Counted from the stretch's first letter, positions 8,834 through 19,293 are shown. The stretch is 64,000 nucleotides of DNA from Microbacterium yannicii PS01 (GCF_000304335.1 NZ_CAJF01000004.1:1-64000); one strand, 5' to 3'. The notes: generated by a model not told the origin, from the sequence alone. A program made the numbers and translations.

Positions 8834-9403
8834 TCAGCCCTTGCCGAGCTCGTCGAGCATGCGCCGCTGCTCGTCGGTGAGCCCGTCGCCCCGTTCGCCG
8901 CGACCGGCCGATGGGTCGCGCTGCGGCACCGGCGGCGTCGAGCTCGACGAGACCGCATCGGCGTTGCGTGCGCGCGTCGCCCGGTCGTAGAGCGCGCCGG
9001 CGTGCGACTCGACCCGGTCGTCGACGGCGGCGTAGACGGCCCAGCCGATGAGGAGGATGCCTGGCGGGATGACGTAGCCCCAGAAGGAGCCGAGCAGTCC
9101 GCCGCCGATGTGGACCCCCGACAGGACCACGGTGGCGATCCAGACGAGGAAAGCCACCGCGAGCGCGAGCAGGAACTCGACGACCTTCTCGCCCGCCCGC
9201 GTGCGCCGGTTCGCCGACCGAGCGGCCATCGACCGGAACCACTTCTCCACGAACGGTTTCACCCAGATGACGAGGGCCGTCATGACGATCCCCGCCCACA
9301 GGGCGGCCCAGCCGACCCTGGCTGGGGTGAGGAAGCCGACGAGAAGCAGCACGACGATGTTGAAGACCAGCAGCGACACGAACCGCACGACCCACTTCTT
9401 CAT
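8834..9403 (-). CDS. Four-span membrane protein of unknown function
   Basis: 189 residues starting at ATG 9403, preceded by TGAGGG; a longer in-frame ATG at 9436 has no site and would spoil a clean MKKWVVRF start. Four hydrophobic spans are visible: about 3-25, 30-52, 76-99 and 105-130. A charged C-terminal tail of about 55 residues ends in a short amphipathic TDEQRRMLDELGKG. I do not recognise a named family. It lies 74 bp upstream of the DGPF gene in the same direction and may or may not share its transcript. Confidence 0.75.
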   Translation of the reverse strand: MKKWVVRFVSLLVFNIVVLLLVGFLTPARVGWAALWAGIVMTALVIWVKPFVEKWFRSMAARSANRRTRAGEKVVEFLLALAVAFLVWIATVVLSGVHIGGGLLGSFWGYVIPPGILLIGWAVYAAVDDRVESHAGALYDRATRARNADAVSSSSTPPVPQRDPSAGRGERGDGLTDEQRRMLDELGKG

Positions 9404-9470
9404 GCCCTCACTTTGCCACGACGAGCAGGGGGCCACAGACCCACCGCGCTGCGCAGCCGGGCGCCGCGGG

Positions 9471-10268
9471 TCAGGTCAGCGACACGAGCTGAGTGATGTC
9501 GTCGTCGGGAAGGGCGTCGGCCGTCGCGGTCACGGTCAGCTCGACGAGGTCGGCACGACCCGACGCGACCGTGAGGAACGCGGTGTCGGCGGCATCTCGA
9601 CCCGTGGCGATGCGCACGAGCGTCGAGCGCGGTGCGAGGGTGGTCGCGTCGACCACGCGCCACGCGTCGCCGATCCAGGCCTCGGCGACGGCGTGGAAGT
9701 CCATCGGCGTGAGCCCGGGCGCGTACGCAGATGTCATGCGCGCGGGGATGTTGAGACCGCGCAGCAGGGCGACGCTCAGGTGGACGTAGTCGCGGCACAC
9801 CCCCTGGCGAGCCAGGAGCGTTCGTGTCGCGCCGTCGGTGGGCAGCGACGACCCCGAGACGTACTGCAGCCTTGTGCCGACCCACGACGAGACGGATGCC
9901 AGAAGCTCCGCGGGGTCGTTGATGCCTTGGAACTCCGCCCACGCGGTCGGGCCGAGGGCGTCCGACTCGGCGTAGCGGCTCGGCCGCGTGTAGACGAGGA
10001 GGTCGCTCTCCGTTGCTGGGAGCGGCTGCGCCTGACCCGTCACGGTCGCCGAGTACTCAGCGATGAGGCGCCCGGTTCCCGTGCTGACGCGGTGCAGCCG
10101 CGTGCCGTGCGCGTCCGACACGACGTGCCAGTCGAGCGACGTGCCGTCGAGCGTGGCCGTGAAGATCTCCTGCGACGGCTCGTACTGGTCGGCCGCGGCG
10201 ATCGCGAAGATCAGGTCGGCGGGCTCGGTGATATCGAGGACGATCCGGCTGGAGACATCTCGCTGCAT
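9471..10268 (-). CDS. Transglutaminase-like domain protein
   Basis: 265 residues. An N-terminal beta-rich domain (about 1-115) is followed by a transglutaminase-like core with the catalytic triad order intact: Cys in ARQGVCRDYVHL near 155, His in DFHAVAEAW near 191, Asp in WRVVDATTLA near 206. Family members are cysteine peptidases or acyltransferases; the substrate is unknown. There is no signal peptide. Start at ATG 10268 with no competing upstream start. Confidence 0.88.
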   Translation of the reverse strand: MQRDVSSRIVLDITEPADLIFAIAAADQYEPSQEIFTATLDGTSLDWHVVSDAHGTRLHRVSTGTGRLIAEYSATVTGQAQPLPATESDLLVYTRPSRYAESDALGPTAWAEFQGINDPAELLASVSSWVGTRLQYVSGSSLPTDGATRTLLARQGVCRDYVHLSVALLRGLNIPARMTSAYAPGLTPMDFHAVAEAWIGDAWRVVDATTLAPRSTLVRIATGRDAADTAFLTVASGRADLVELTVTATADALPDDDITQLVSLT

Positions 10269-10339
10269 GGGTCGAGCGTGTCACGCCTCACGGGCGTCGG
10301 CGACCACTTGACACCATTGCGCGCGAGGGGAGCGGCCGC

Positions 10340-11161
10340 TCAGTACGACCCGCGCGTCCGCGAGTCGCCGGGGCCGCCGCCGAATCGGGCGGCGAGGGCC
10401 TCCGATCCACGCGCGAGCAGGGCCGTGTCGGCACCCACGATCACGAACGACGCGCCCGCGGCGAGGTAGTCGTCGGCTGCCGACGGATCGAACGCGTTCA
10501 CGCCGACCGGCTTGCCCGCCGCGCGCACCGCCTCGAAGGTGCGCAGCGCCGCGGCCACGACATCCGGGTGCGTCTGCTGCCCGAGCAGGCCCATCGACGC
10601 CGCCAGGTCGCTCGGCCCGACGAACACGCCGTCGACCCCGTCCACCGCGGCGATCTCGCCCGCCGCTTCGACCCCCGCAGTCGTCTCGATCTGGACGAAC
10701 AGCGACACGTGCTCCTCGGCGTCGGACAGATAGTCGTCGACGCGGTTCCAGCGGGCCGACCTCGCGAGCGCGGAGCCGACGCCACGGGTGCCGCGCGGGG
10801 GGTAGCGCACGGCAGCGACGGCGGCCTCGGCATCCGCCCGTGTCGACACCATCGGCACGAGCAGGTTCTGGGCTCCGAGATCGAGAACCTGCTTGATGGT
10901 GACCACGTCGCCGATCGGCACGCGCACGACGGGAGTCACGGGGTATGCCGCGACGGCCTGCAGCTGGGCCAGCACGGATTCGAGACTGTAGGGGGAGTGC
11001 TCCATGTCGATGAGCACCCAGTCCAGGCCCGAGCCGGCGCAGATCTCTGCGACCAGGGGCGATCCGGAGCAGACCCACATCCCGGCGAGGGCCCCTTCGT
11101 CCGGGCTCAGGGCCCGGGCGGCCAGCGCGTGGCGGAAGGTCGGTGTCAGACGAAGCGGCAT
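10340..11161 (-). CDS. hpaI: 4-hydroxy-2-oxoheptanedioate aldolase, HpaI/HpcH family
   Basis: A 273-residue class II aldolase of the HpcH/HpaI family, cleaving 4-hydroxy-2-oxo-heptane-1,7-dioate to pyruvate and succinate semialdehyde, the last step of the homoprotocatechuate meta pathway. Motifs: LIDMEHSPYS near residue 45, the metal Glu in VQIETTAG and the metal Asp in VFVGPSDLAASMG. The start ATG 11161 lies within the last codons of hpaH (16-base overlap). It is the terminal gene of the leftward hpa operon. The closely related 2-keto-3-deoxy-L-rhamnonate aldolases cannot be excluded by sequence alone; context favours HpaI. Confidence 0.9.
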   Translation of the reverse strand: MPLRLTPTFRHALAARALSPDEGALAGMWVCSGSPLVAEICAGSGLDWVLIDMEHSPYSLESVLAQLQAVAAYPVTPVVRVPIGDVVTIKQVLDLGAQNLLVPMVSTRADAEAAVAAVRYPPRGTRGVGSALARSARWNRVDDYLSDAEEHVSLFVQIETTAGVEAAGEIAAVDGVDGVFVGPSDLAASMGLLGQQTHPDVVAAALRTFEAVRAAGKPVGVNAFDPSAADDYLAAGASFVIVGADTALLARGSEALAARFGGGPGDSRTRGSY

Positions 11162-11931
11162 GTGATCTTTCCCATCGGTCCGTAGTCGCACAGCACCTCG
11201 TCGCCGCGCTGCACCCACATCGGCCGGGTGAACGAGCCGGCGAGGATGATCTCGCCGGCTTCGAGCCGTGCGCCGTGCTGGTGGAACTTGTTGGCCAGCC
11301 ATGCGACGCCGGTCGCGGGGTGGCCGAGGACGCCGGCAGCGACCCCCGTCTCTTCGATCTCGCCGTTGCGCGAGAGCACCCCGGGCACCCAGCGCAGGTC
11401 GATCTCGTCGGGGCGCTTGCGGACGTCGCCGAGCACCATCGCTCCGTACGCGGCGTTGTCGGCGATCGTGTCGACGATCGTGCGGCCCTCGAGCTCGATG
11501 TGCGAGTTCAGCACTTCGAGCGCCGGAACCGCGTGATCGATCGCGGCGAGGGCATCGTCGAGCGTGCAGTCGGGACCTTCGAGCGGGCTCTTCAGCACGA
11601 ACGCCAGCTCGACCTCGATCCGCACGTTCGAGAAGCGATCGACCGCGATCTCGGCGCCGGACGAGTACACCGTGTCGTCGAACATGACGCCGTAATCGGG
11701 CTCGCTGATGCCCGTCGCCTGCTGCATGGCCTTCGACGTGAGCCCGATCTTGCGCCCGACGAGCCGCCGGCCCGAGGCGAGCATTCCATCGCGCCACCGG
11801 CCCTGGATCGCGTACGAGTCCTCGACGGTCGCCTCCGGGTGGCGGGCGGTGATCCTCGGGATCACGCCATGCGTGCGGTCTGCCTCGGCGAGCTCGTCGG
11901 CGAGCTGAGCGATCACTTCGGGTGACAGCAT
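11146..11931 (-). CDS. hpaH: 2-oxo-hept-4-ene-1,7-dioate hydratase
   Basis: 261 residues of the FAH-fold hydratase family (MhpD/HpaH). It hydrates 2-oxo-hept-3/4-enedioate to the HpaI substrate. Family marks include GRKIGLTSKAMQ, the acidic metal segment VRIEVELAFVL, and the closing PMWVQRGDEVLCDYGPMG. It sits between hpaD and hpaI, coupled to the latter by overlap. Start ATG 11931. A 99-base gap separates it from hpaD with no clear terminator, so it is likely cotranscribed. Confidence 0.93.
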   Translation of the reverse strand: MLSPEVIAQLADELAEADRTHGVIPRITARHPEATVEDSYAIQGRWRDGMLASGRRLVGRKIGLTSKAMQQATGISEPDYGVMFDDTVYSSGAEIAVDRFSNVRIEVELAFVLKSPLEGPDCTLDDALAAIDHAVPALEVLNSHIELEGRTIVDTIADNAAYGAMVLGDVRKRPDEIDLRWVPGVLSRNGEIEETGVAAGVLGHPATGVAWLANKFHQHGARLEAGEIILAGSFTRPMWVQRGDEVLCDYGPMGKITCRFV

Positions 11932-12030
11932 CCGTCTGTCCTCTCTTTCCTCCGGGCCTTCACCGTCTACGGATGGAACACGCCCTGGGCGAGCGCTGGA
12001 CTCGCGGCGTGTCTCGTCCGTGAACGGACG

Positions 12031-13197
12031 CTAGAGCTGGTTGCCGAGCTTGTACTCGCCCTGCTTCCAGCTGGGCAGCTGCTCGTCCTTGTCGTCGGGG
12101 CGAGTGTACGAGAAGCCGTCGGCGCCGATGGTGACCGCCATCTCCGACTCATCGGTGCGGGCGACGACCTGCTGCGGCTTGCCGTCGAGGTCGAGGACGA
12201 CGGATGCCTCGGTGTACCAGGAGGGGACCACCGGGTTCCCCCACCAGTCGCGGCGCTGGTTGTCGTGGACGTCCCATGTGACCACCGGGTTGTCGGGGTC
12301 GCCGGTGTAGTAGTCCTGGGTGTAGATCTCGACGCGGTGGTCGTCCGGGTCGCGCAGGTACAGGTAGAACGCGTTGCTCACGCCGTGACGGCCGGGACCG
12401 CGCTCGATCGCGTCCGAGCGGCGCAGCGCCCCGAGCTTGTCGCAGATCGCGAGGATGTTGTGCTTCTCGTGCGTCGAGAACGCGACGTGGTGCATGCGCG
12501 GCCCGTCGCCGCCGGTCATCGCGGTGTCGTGCACGGTGGGCTTGCGCCGCATCCACGCCGCGTACACGGTGCCCTGCTCGTCCTGGATGTCTTCGGTCAC
12601 GCGGAAGCCCAGGCTCTGCATGAAGTTCACCGCGCGAGGCACATCGGGGGTGACCTGGTTGAAGTGATCCAGCCGCACGAGCGCGCCCGGCGTGTACAGG
12701 TCGTACCGCCACGCCAGCCGCTCGACGTGCTCGACATCGTGGAAGAACTCGTACGGGAACCCGAGCGGGTCGACGACGCGCACCGAGTCGCCGATGCCCT
12801 TGGTGTAGCCGTCGGGGTTGCGGCGCACCTCGCAGCCGAGCTCCTCGTAGAACGCGACCGCCGTGTCGAGGTCTTCGGGAGTCCGCACCCGGTACGAGAA
12901 CGCGGCGACGGCGGCGACCGGCCCCTGGCGCAGCACCAGGTTGTGGTGGATGAACTCCTCCATCGACCGCAGGTACACGGTGCTCTCGTCCTCCTCGGTC
13001 ACGACGAGGTCGAGGACGTCGACGTAGAAGGCGCGGGATGCCGCGAGGTCCGTCACGACGAGTTCCATGTACGCGCACCGCAGGATGTCGGGCGGCGGGC
13101 TCGTCGGCGTCGGGACGGGGTTGTCGGTCCGGATCGGCGCCTCCTGGCTGACGTAGAAGCCGGAGGAGGTGAGTGTCATGTCATCGCGGTGGGTCAT
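12031..13197 (-). CDS. hpaD: 3,4-dihydroxyphenylacetate (homoprotocatechuate) 2,3-dioxygenase
   Basis: A 388-residue type I extradiol dioxygenase with two vicinal-oxygen-chelate repeats (about 45-165 and 175-320). It opens the homoprotocatechuate ring with O2 and Fe(II) or Mn(II). Metal ligands by motif are His in LVRLDHFNQV, His in RMHHVAFST and Glu in HRVEIYTQDYY. The long C-terminal tail (about 325-388) matches the Brevibacterium/Arthrobacter type. The start ATG 13197 is chosen for AAGGA seven bases upstream over the longer frame from 13263. Confidence 0.94.
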   Translation of the reverse strand: MTHRDDMTLTSSGFYVSQEAPIRTDNPVPTPTSPPPDILRCAYMELVVTDLAASRAFYVDVLDLVVTEEDESTVYLRSMEEFIHHNLVLRQGPVAAVAAFSYRVRTPEDLDTAVAFYEELGCEVRRNPDGYTKGIGDSVRVVDPLGFPYEFFHDVEHVERLAWRYDLYTPGALVRLDHFNQVTPDVPRAVNFMQSLGFRVTEDIQDEQGTVYAAWMRRKPTVHDTAMTGGDGPRMHHVAFSTHEKHNILAICDKLGALRRSDAIERGPGRHGVSNAFYLYLRDPDDHRVEIYTQDYYTGDPDNPVVTWDVHDNQRRDWWGNPVVPSWYTEASVVLDLDGKPQQVVARTDESEMAVTIGADGFSYTRPDDKDEQLPSWKQGEYKLGNQL

Positions 13198-13323
13198 GTC
13201 GTGTCCTTGTCGTCTGTCGTGGGCCGGCGGTCTCGAGCCGTCGGATGCGGCCGGGTGCGCCACGCTGCTGCGGCCATGTGCGACGGGTGGGCGAGGATCG
13301 CGCGGAGGTGGGATGCCGGGGGC

Positions 13324-14907
<1,584 letters not shown>

Positions 14908-14932
14908 GGGTGTGCTCCTTCGCGGGAGAGGG

Positions 14933-15616
14933 TCAGAAGGCGGGCAGCCCGAGGGCTTCGTCGGGATGCTCGTGGATCATGTAGGCGTCGAGGGTCGCCG
15001 ACCGGTGACGGCGGGCGGCCTTCTCGATCTCGCCGAGCGGGGCGCCGGACTCGATGAGCTGCAGGATGTTCTCGTGCTCGTGCACCGACTCCTGCGCACG
15101 ACCGGGAACGAAGCTGAAGGTCGAGTCGCGCAGGTGCCCCAGGCGCGCCCACTCGGCGTTCACGAGCTCGAGCATGCGCGGGTTGGCGCACTTCATGAAC
15201 AGCGCCGCGTGGAACTCCTGGTTCAGCGCGGTGAAGGCACGCGGGTCGAAGTGCCCGAGCGTCTCGATCATGAGGTCGTTGATGCGGCGGGCATTGCGGA
15301 TGTCGTCGGGGGTGAGCCTGCGGGCGGCCAGCGCCGTCGCGGCTCCCTCGAGGATCGACAGCGCCTGCATGCTGTGCCGGTACTGCGAGTCGTCGACCAT
15401 CGACACGCGCGCCCCGACGTTGCGCTCGAACATCACCAGGCCCTCGGCCTCGAGCTGGCGGATCGCCTCGCGCACCGGCACCACGCTCATGTCGAGGTCG
15501 GTCGCGATCGAGCTCAGCACGAGGCGGTAGCCGGGCGTGAACTCCTGCCGCGCGATGCGCTCCTTGATCCAGTGGTACGCGCGCTGCGACTTGCTCTGCG
15601 TGTCGAGGTCAGCCAC
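14933..15616 (-). CDS. GntR-family (FCD) transcription regulator of the hpa operon
   Basis: 227 residues: an N-terminal winged helix (about 10-75; ATDLDMSVVPVREAIRQLEAEG is the helix-turn-helix) and a C-terminal all-helical FCD ligand domain with metal-type Asp/His residues (FNQEFHAALF, HEHENILQLI). The start is GTG 15616, with GGGAG seven bases upstream and an eight-base overlap with the stop of the preceding gene. Embedded in the operon it probably controls, it likely binds the palindrome near 17242 and responds to a pathway acid. The effector is inferred, not shown. Confidence 0.88.
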   Translation of the reverse strand: MADLDTQSKSQRAYHWIKERIARQEFTPGYRLVLSSIATDLDMSVVPVREAIRQLEAEGLVMFERNVGARVSMVDDSQYRHSMQALSILEGAATALAARRLTPDDIRNARRINDLMIETLGHFDPRAFTALNQEFHAALFMKCANPRMLELVNAEWARLGHLRDSTFSFVPGRAQESVHEHENILQLIESGAPLGEIEKAARRHRSATLDAYMIHEHPDEALGLPAF

Positions 15617-17201
15617 GGTCGTCTCCCGCCTGCGCGGCCTCGTAGCGGGCGCGCCACTCGGCATTCATCGGGAAGAGGCCGTCGACGGGGTGTCCCTCGG
15701 CGACGCGCGCGGCGATCCAGGCGTCTTCGTCCTCCTGCGCGAGCGCGGCATCCACCACTTCTTCGGCGATCGCGACGGGGATGACGACGACCCCGTCGGC
15801 ATCGCCCACGATGACGTCGCCCGGCTGCACGGTCGCTCCGCCGCACGCGATGGTCAGGTCGATGTCCCACGGGACGTGCCTGCGGCCGAGGACGGCCGGG
15901 TGCGCGCCGGCGGCGAAGACCGGCAGCCCGACGGCGGCGACGGCCGCGGCATCCCGCACCCCTCCGTCGGTCACGATCCCGGCAGCGCCGCGCGCGTGGG
16001 CGCGGATCGCGAGGACGTCCCCGAGGGTGCCCGACCCGGCCTCGCCGCGCGCCTCGATGACGATGACCTCGCCCTCACGGACCGCGTCGAACGCGCGCTT
16101 CTGGGCGTTGTAGCCGCCGCCGTGCGAAGCGAAGAGGTCTTCGCGGTTCGGGACGAATCGCAGCGTGCGCGCGGTGCCCACGAGCTTGGGGGCGCCATCC
16201 GAAGACGACGGCTGCAGCGACTTCACCGCGTCGATGTGCACGTTGTTCAGTCCGCGCTTGCGCAGCTGCGCCGACAGGCCGGCCACCGGCGCCGCCTCGA
16301 GCTTGGCGCGGAGCTCGTCGCCCAGAACAGGTGTTCCGCCGGAGACAGGGGAATCGACGTCGGATGATCCTGCGTGCGCCGGAACACCTGTTCCGGGCGA
16401 GACCGGCGCGGGCGCGGACCCGTCGTCGCGCGGCAGCCCGGCGGCCTCGCGCGAACCCCACGCCTCGGCGCGCTGCAGGTCGTCGACCGCAGGGAGCGAG
16501 CCGAGCTCCGGGTCGAAGGGAGCTCCACCCTGCACGACCGTCGTCACGAGCCGCCCCGAGGTGGGCCCTCCGGGCGCGTCGACCTCGACCTCGACGACAT
16601 CGCCCGGCGCGGCCACCGACGAGCCGGCCGGCGTGCCGGTGAGGATCACGTCGCCGGGCTCGAGAGTGAAGTGCTGCGACAGGTCGGCGACGAGCTGCGC
16701 GAGCGGGAAGATCATTCCGGCCGAGCTGTCGTCCTGGACGAGCTCGCCGTTGAGCCAGGTGCGCACGCGGAGGCCGCTCGGGTCGACCTGCCGGGCGTCG
16801 ATGAGCGCGGGTCCGAGCGGCGTGTAGCCGTCTCCGCCCTTGGAGCGGACGTTCGAGCCCTTGTCGCTCGCGCGCAGGTCGTAGAGCCCGAAGTCGTTGG
16901 CGGCGGTCACCGCGGCGACGTGCGACCAGGCCCGGGTGAGCGGCACCCGCCGCGCAGGGGCCCCGATCACGAGCGCGATCTCGCCTTCGAATGCGAGCAG
17001 CTCGGTGCCGGCGGGGCGCTCGATCGTGCTTCCGGATGCCGCGACCGAGCTCGACGGCTTGAAGAAGTAGGACGGGTGCTGCGGCCGGCGTCCGCGCTGG
17101 TCGGCGCGTGAGGCGTAGCTCAGGTGGATCGCGATGATCTTGCCCGGTCGGCTGGGGAGGGCCGCGAACCGCGGGTCTGCGGCATCCGTCATCTCTGGCA
17201 T
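15609..17201 (-). CDS. Two-domain protein: fumarylacetoacetate-hydrolase fold fused to RraA-like domain
   Basis: 530 residues, first gene of the hpa operon. Residues about 1-235 are an FAH-fold domain (AFEGEIALVIG, NDFGLYDLRASDKGSNVRSKG, GDVILTGTPAGSS), as in HpaG isomerase/decarboxylases. A low-complexity linker of about 70 residues follows. Residues about 305-530 are an RraA-like domain (GGGYNAQKRAFDA, GIVTDGGVRD, PGDVIVGDADGVVVIP), as in HMG aldolases and oxaloacetate decarboxylases. By position it should carry out decarboxylation and isomerisation of the HpaE product, the work done by tandem FAH domains in enteric HpaG; this is inference. The start ATG 17201 has AGGAAG upstream. An inverted repeat sits in the linker. 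Confidence 0.88.
   Translation of the reverse strand: MPEMTDAADPRFAALPSRPGKIIAIHLSYASRADQRGRRPQHPSYFFKPSSSVAASGSTIERPAGTELLAFEGEIALVIGAPARRVPLTRAWSHVAAVTAANDFGLYDLRASDKGSNVRSKGGDGYTPLGPALIDARQVDPSGLRVRTWLNGELVQDDSSAGMIFPLAQLVADLSQHFTLEPGDVILTGTPAGSSVAAPGDVVEVEVDAPGGPTSGRLVTTVVQGGAPFDPELGSLPAVDDLQRAEAWGSREAAGLPRDDGSAPAPVSPGTGVPAHAGSSDVDSPVSGGTPVLGDELRAKLEAAPVAGLSAQLRKRGLNNVHIDAVKSLQPSSSDGAPKLVGTARTLRFVPNREDLFASHGGGYNAQKRAFDAVREGEVIVIEARGEAGSGTLGDVLAIRAHARGAAGIVTDGGVRDAAAVAAVGLPVFAAGAHPAVLGRRHVPWDIDLTIACGGATVQPGDVIVGDADGVVVIPVAIAEEVVDAALAQEDEDAWIAARVAEGHPVDGLFPMNAEWRARYEAAQAGDDRG
16325..16393. repeat. 69-bp inverted-repeat element inside the FAH-RraA linker
   Basis: GAACAGGTGTTCCG (16325-16338) is repeated exactly inverted as CGGAACACCTGTTC (16380-16393). 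Each arm is itself nearly palindromic. The frame is kept, so the element contributes linker residues. Confidence 0.75.
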
Positions 17202-17229
17202 GAGCTTCCTCACTCGTTCGACCTGTTGC

Positions 17230-17254
17230 GTCGTATCCGAAATCGTATATGATC
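17230..17254. promoter_or_regulatory. Candidate GntR operator or promoter core between the hpa operon and the MFS gene
   Basis: ATCGTATATGAT (17242-17253) is a near-perfect palindrome, preceded by a half copy TCGTATCCGA twelve bases upstream. It lies in the 169-bp divergent region between the fusion gene and the transporter, where a regulator would control both. TATGAT or its complement could instead be a -10 box. Confidence 0.5.
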
Positions 17255-17370
17255 GTCCACACTCCGGCAACCACCCTCGAAAAGTCGCCGCGGCCGACGA
17301 CCTCGACATGGACGCGTCGGCACCAGAGCACCAGCACTACGGCATCAGCACCAGACAAAGGAGTCACGCA

Positions 17371-18765
17371 ATGAGCGCTTCGCAGCCATCCCGGCCCCAT
17401 CCCGGCGGGTTCACGCCGACCGGCACGATCGCGGCCTCGACCGATCGGCGCCGGGTCGTCTTCGCGACCGTCGTCGGCACCACCGTCGAGTGGTACGACT
17501 TCTTCATCTACGCCACCGCGGTCGGCCTGGTCTTCGGTGAGCTGTTCTTCGCGCCGCTCGGCGCCAACAGCGCGCTCATCGCGTTCGCGACCGTCGGCGT
17601 GAGCTTCCTCTTCCGGCCTCTCGGCGCGTTCCTCGCGGGCCACTTCGGCGACAAGTACGGGCGCAAGGTCGTGCTCATGTGGACGCTCATCCTCATGGGT
17701 GCCGCCACCGCCCTCATCGGCGTGCTGCCCACCTATGAGGCGATCGGCATCGCCGCGCCGATCCTGCTGGTGCTGCTGCGCATCCTGCAGGGCATCTCGG
17801 CCGGCGGCGAGTGGGGCGGGGCGGTGCTCATGGCCGTCGAGCACGCACCGAAGTCGCGACGCGGGGCCTTCGGCGCCTCGCCGCAGATCGGCGTGCCGCT
17901 CGGCCTGCTGCTCGCGTCGGGAGTCATGGCGCTCATGACCGTGATCGCTCCGGGCGACCAGTTCCTCGCGTGGGGCTGGCGCATCCCGTTCCTGCTCAGC
18001 GTCGTGCTGATCCTCGTCGGCTACTACGTGCGGCGCCGCGTCGAAGAGAGCCCCGTGTTCGCCGAGCTCGCCGAGCGCAAGGAGAAGGCGCGGATGCCGA
18101 TCGTCACGCTCTTCCGCAAGCACGCCCTCCTCGTGCTCATCGCCGCCCTCGTCTTCGCCGGCAACAACGCCGTCGGGTACATGACGACCGGCGGCTACAT
18201 CCAGGGCTACTCGACCAACCCCGAGGGGCCCCTCGCGCTCGAGCGCGGACCCGTGCTGTGGGCGGTCACCGGCTCGGCCGTGACCTGGCTGCTGTCGACC
18301 CTTGCGGCCGGCTTCATCTCCGATCGCATCGGGCGCCGCACGACCTACATCATCGGCTGGATCCTGCAGCTCATCGGTGTGTTCACGCTCTTCCCGCTCG
18401 TGAACACCGGCAACATCTGGCTGCTCTTCCTGGGTCTCGCGATCCTGACGATCGGCCTCGGGTTCACCTACGGGCCGCAGGCGGCGCTGTACTCCGAGCT
18501 GTTCCCCGCCTCGATCCGCTTCTCGGGCGTCTCGATCTCGTACGCGATCGGCGCGATCCTCGGCGGGGCGTTCGCCCCCACCATCGCGACGGCGCTCGTG
18601 CAGGCCACCGGCTCGACCATGGCGGTGACGTGGTACCTCGCCGGCATGACGATGCTCGGCCTCATCGCGACGCTGCTGCTGCGCGACCGCAGCGGCATCC
18701 CCCTCGGCCCCGACCACGAGGCCGAGCAGTCGGTCAGCCCGATCTACGGAGTCGCCAGGGTCTGA
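17371..18765 (+). CDS. MFS transporter, metabolite:H+ symporter (MHS) type
   Basis: 464 residues, twelve predicted spans. MHS marks are the N-terminal VEWYDFFIYATA, the loop motif GHFGDKYGRKVVL and the ISAGGEWGGAVLM segment. It is a proton symporter for a carboxylate. Divergence from the hpa operon suggests uptake of 4-hydroxyphenylacetate or homoprotocatechuate (inference). The start ATG 17371 is preceded by AAAGGAG at 17357-17363. Confidence 0.9.
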   Translation: MSASQPSRPHPGGFTPTGTIAASTDRRRVVFATVVGTTVEWYDFFIYATAVGLVFGELFFAPLGANSALIAFATVGVSFLFRPLGAFLAGHFGDKYGRKVVLMWTLILMGAATALIGVLPTYEAIGIAAPILLVLLRILQGISAGGEWGGAVLMAVEHAPKSRRGAFGASPQIGVPLGLLLASGVMALMTVIAPGDQFLAWGWRIPFLLSVVLILVGYYVRRRVEESPVFAELAERKEKARMPIVTLFRKHALLVLIAALVFAGNNAVGYMTTGGYIQGYSTNPEGPLALERGPVLWAVTGSAVTWLLSTLAAGFISDRIGRRTTYIIGWILQLIGVFTLFPLVNTGNIWLLFLGLAILTIGLGFTYGPQAALYSELFPASIRFSGVSISYAIGAILGGAFAPTIATALVQATGSTMAVTWYLAGMTMLGLIATLLLRDRSGIPLGPDHEAEQSVSPIYGVARV

Positions 18766-18780
18766 GGCATCCGCCTCGTC

Positions 18781-18860
18781 CACACGATCGGAGATCGTCG
18801 GCGGCACGCCGCGTCGCGAGCGCGCGGCCCGGCGTGTCCGCCCCGATCTCCGATCGTGTG
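18781..18860. repeat. 80-bp element with 17-bp perfect inverted ends
   Basis: CACACGATCGGAGATCG (18781-18797) is matched exactly by CGATCTCCGATCGTGTG (18844-18860). Shorter inner pairings (GGCACGCCG with CGGCGTGTCC) extend the stem. It starts 15 bases past the transporter stop, so it could terminate transcription, but there is no U-tract. Confidence 0.75.
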
Positions 18861-18953
18861 CACGCGTGAAGCAGGAACGTCTGGCGCGGCACCAGCGCGA
18901 TGCCCGGGTGCGGACGCGCCCGGCTCGGGGTGAGGCGGGTGCAGACTGAGGGG

Positions 18954-19232
18954 ATGACGGCTGCCGGGGCGGGGGAGGAGTCGGCGGATCGCCGCCTCGA
19001 AGCGGCGATCCTCGACCTGCTGGATCGCCGCGCGGCGTCGTCGTCGATCTGCCCGTCCGACGCGGCCCGCGCCGTGGCCGCAGAGGGAGACTGGCGCCCG
19101 CTCATGGAACCGGCGCGGCAGGCTGCTCAGCGGCTCGTGCAATCCGGAGACGTCGAGATCACGCAGGGCGGCGACGTCGTCGAGCTCTCGGACGTGCGTG
19201 GACCCATCCGCATCCGCCGCCGCCGGAGGTGA
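18954..19232 (+). CDS. DUF3253 protein
   Basis: 92 residues of the small DUF3253 family, recognised by the core ICPSDAARAVA, DWRPLMEPARQAAQRLV and the closing GPIRIRR. The pattern is winged-helix-like, with a short helix-helix-strand plan. Function unknown. The start ATG 18954 is preceded by GAGGGG. It stands alone, converging on the TetR gene. Confidence 0.8.
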   Translation: MTAAGAGEESADRRLEAAILDLLDRRAASSSICPSDAARAVAAEGDWRPLMEPARQAAQRLVQSGDVEITQGGDVVELSDVRGPIRIRRRRR

Positions 19233-19293
19233 CGCCGAGGCGTTCGCGACAGAGCGACCGCGCCGCGGCCCTGACCGGCGTCCGCTTCCTCGC

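Noticed and set aside
16075..18807. 910-residue minus-strand frame across the MFS gene and the fusion gene
   Set aside because: Shadow of two recognised genes; very rich in Arg, Asp and Glu with no domain.
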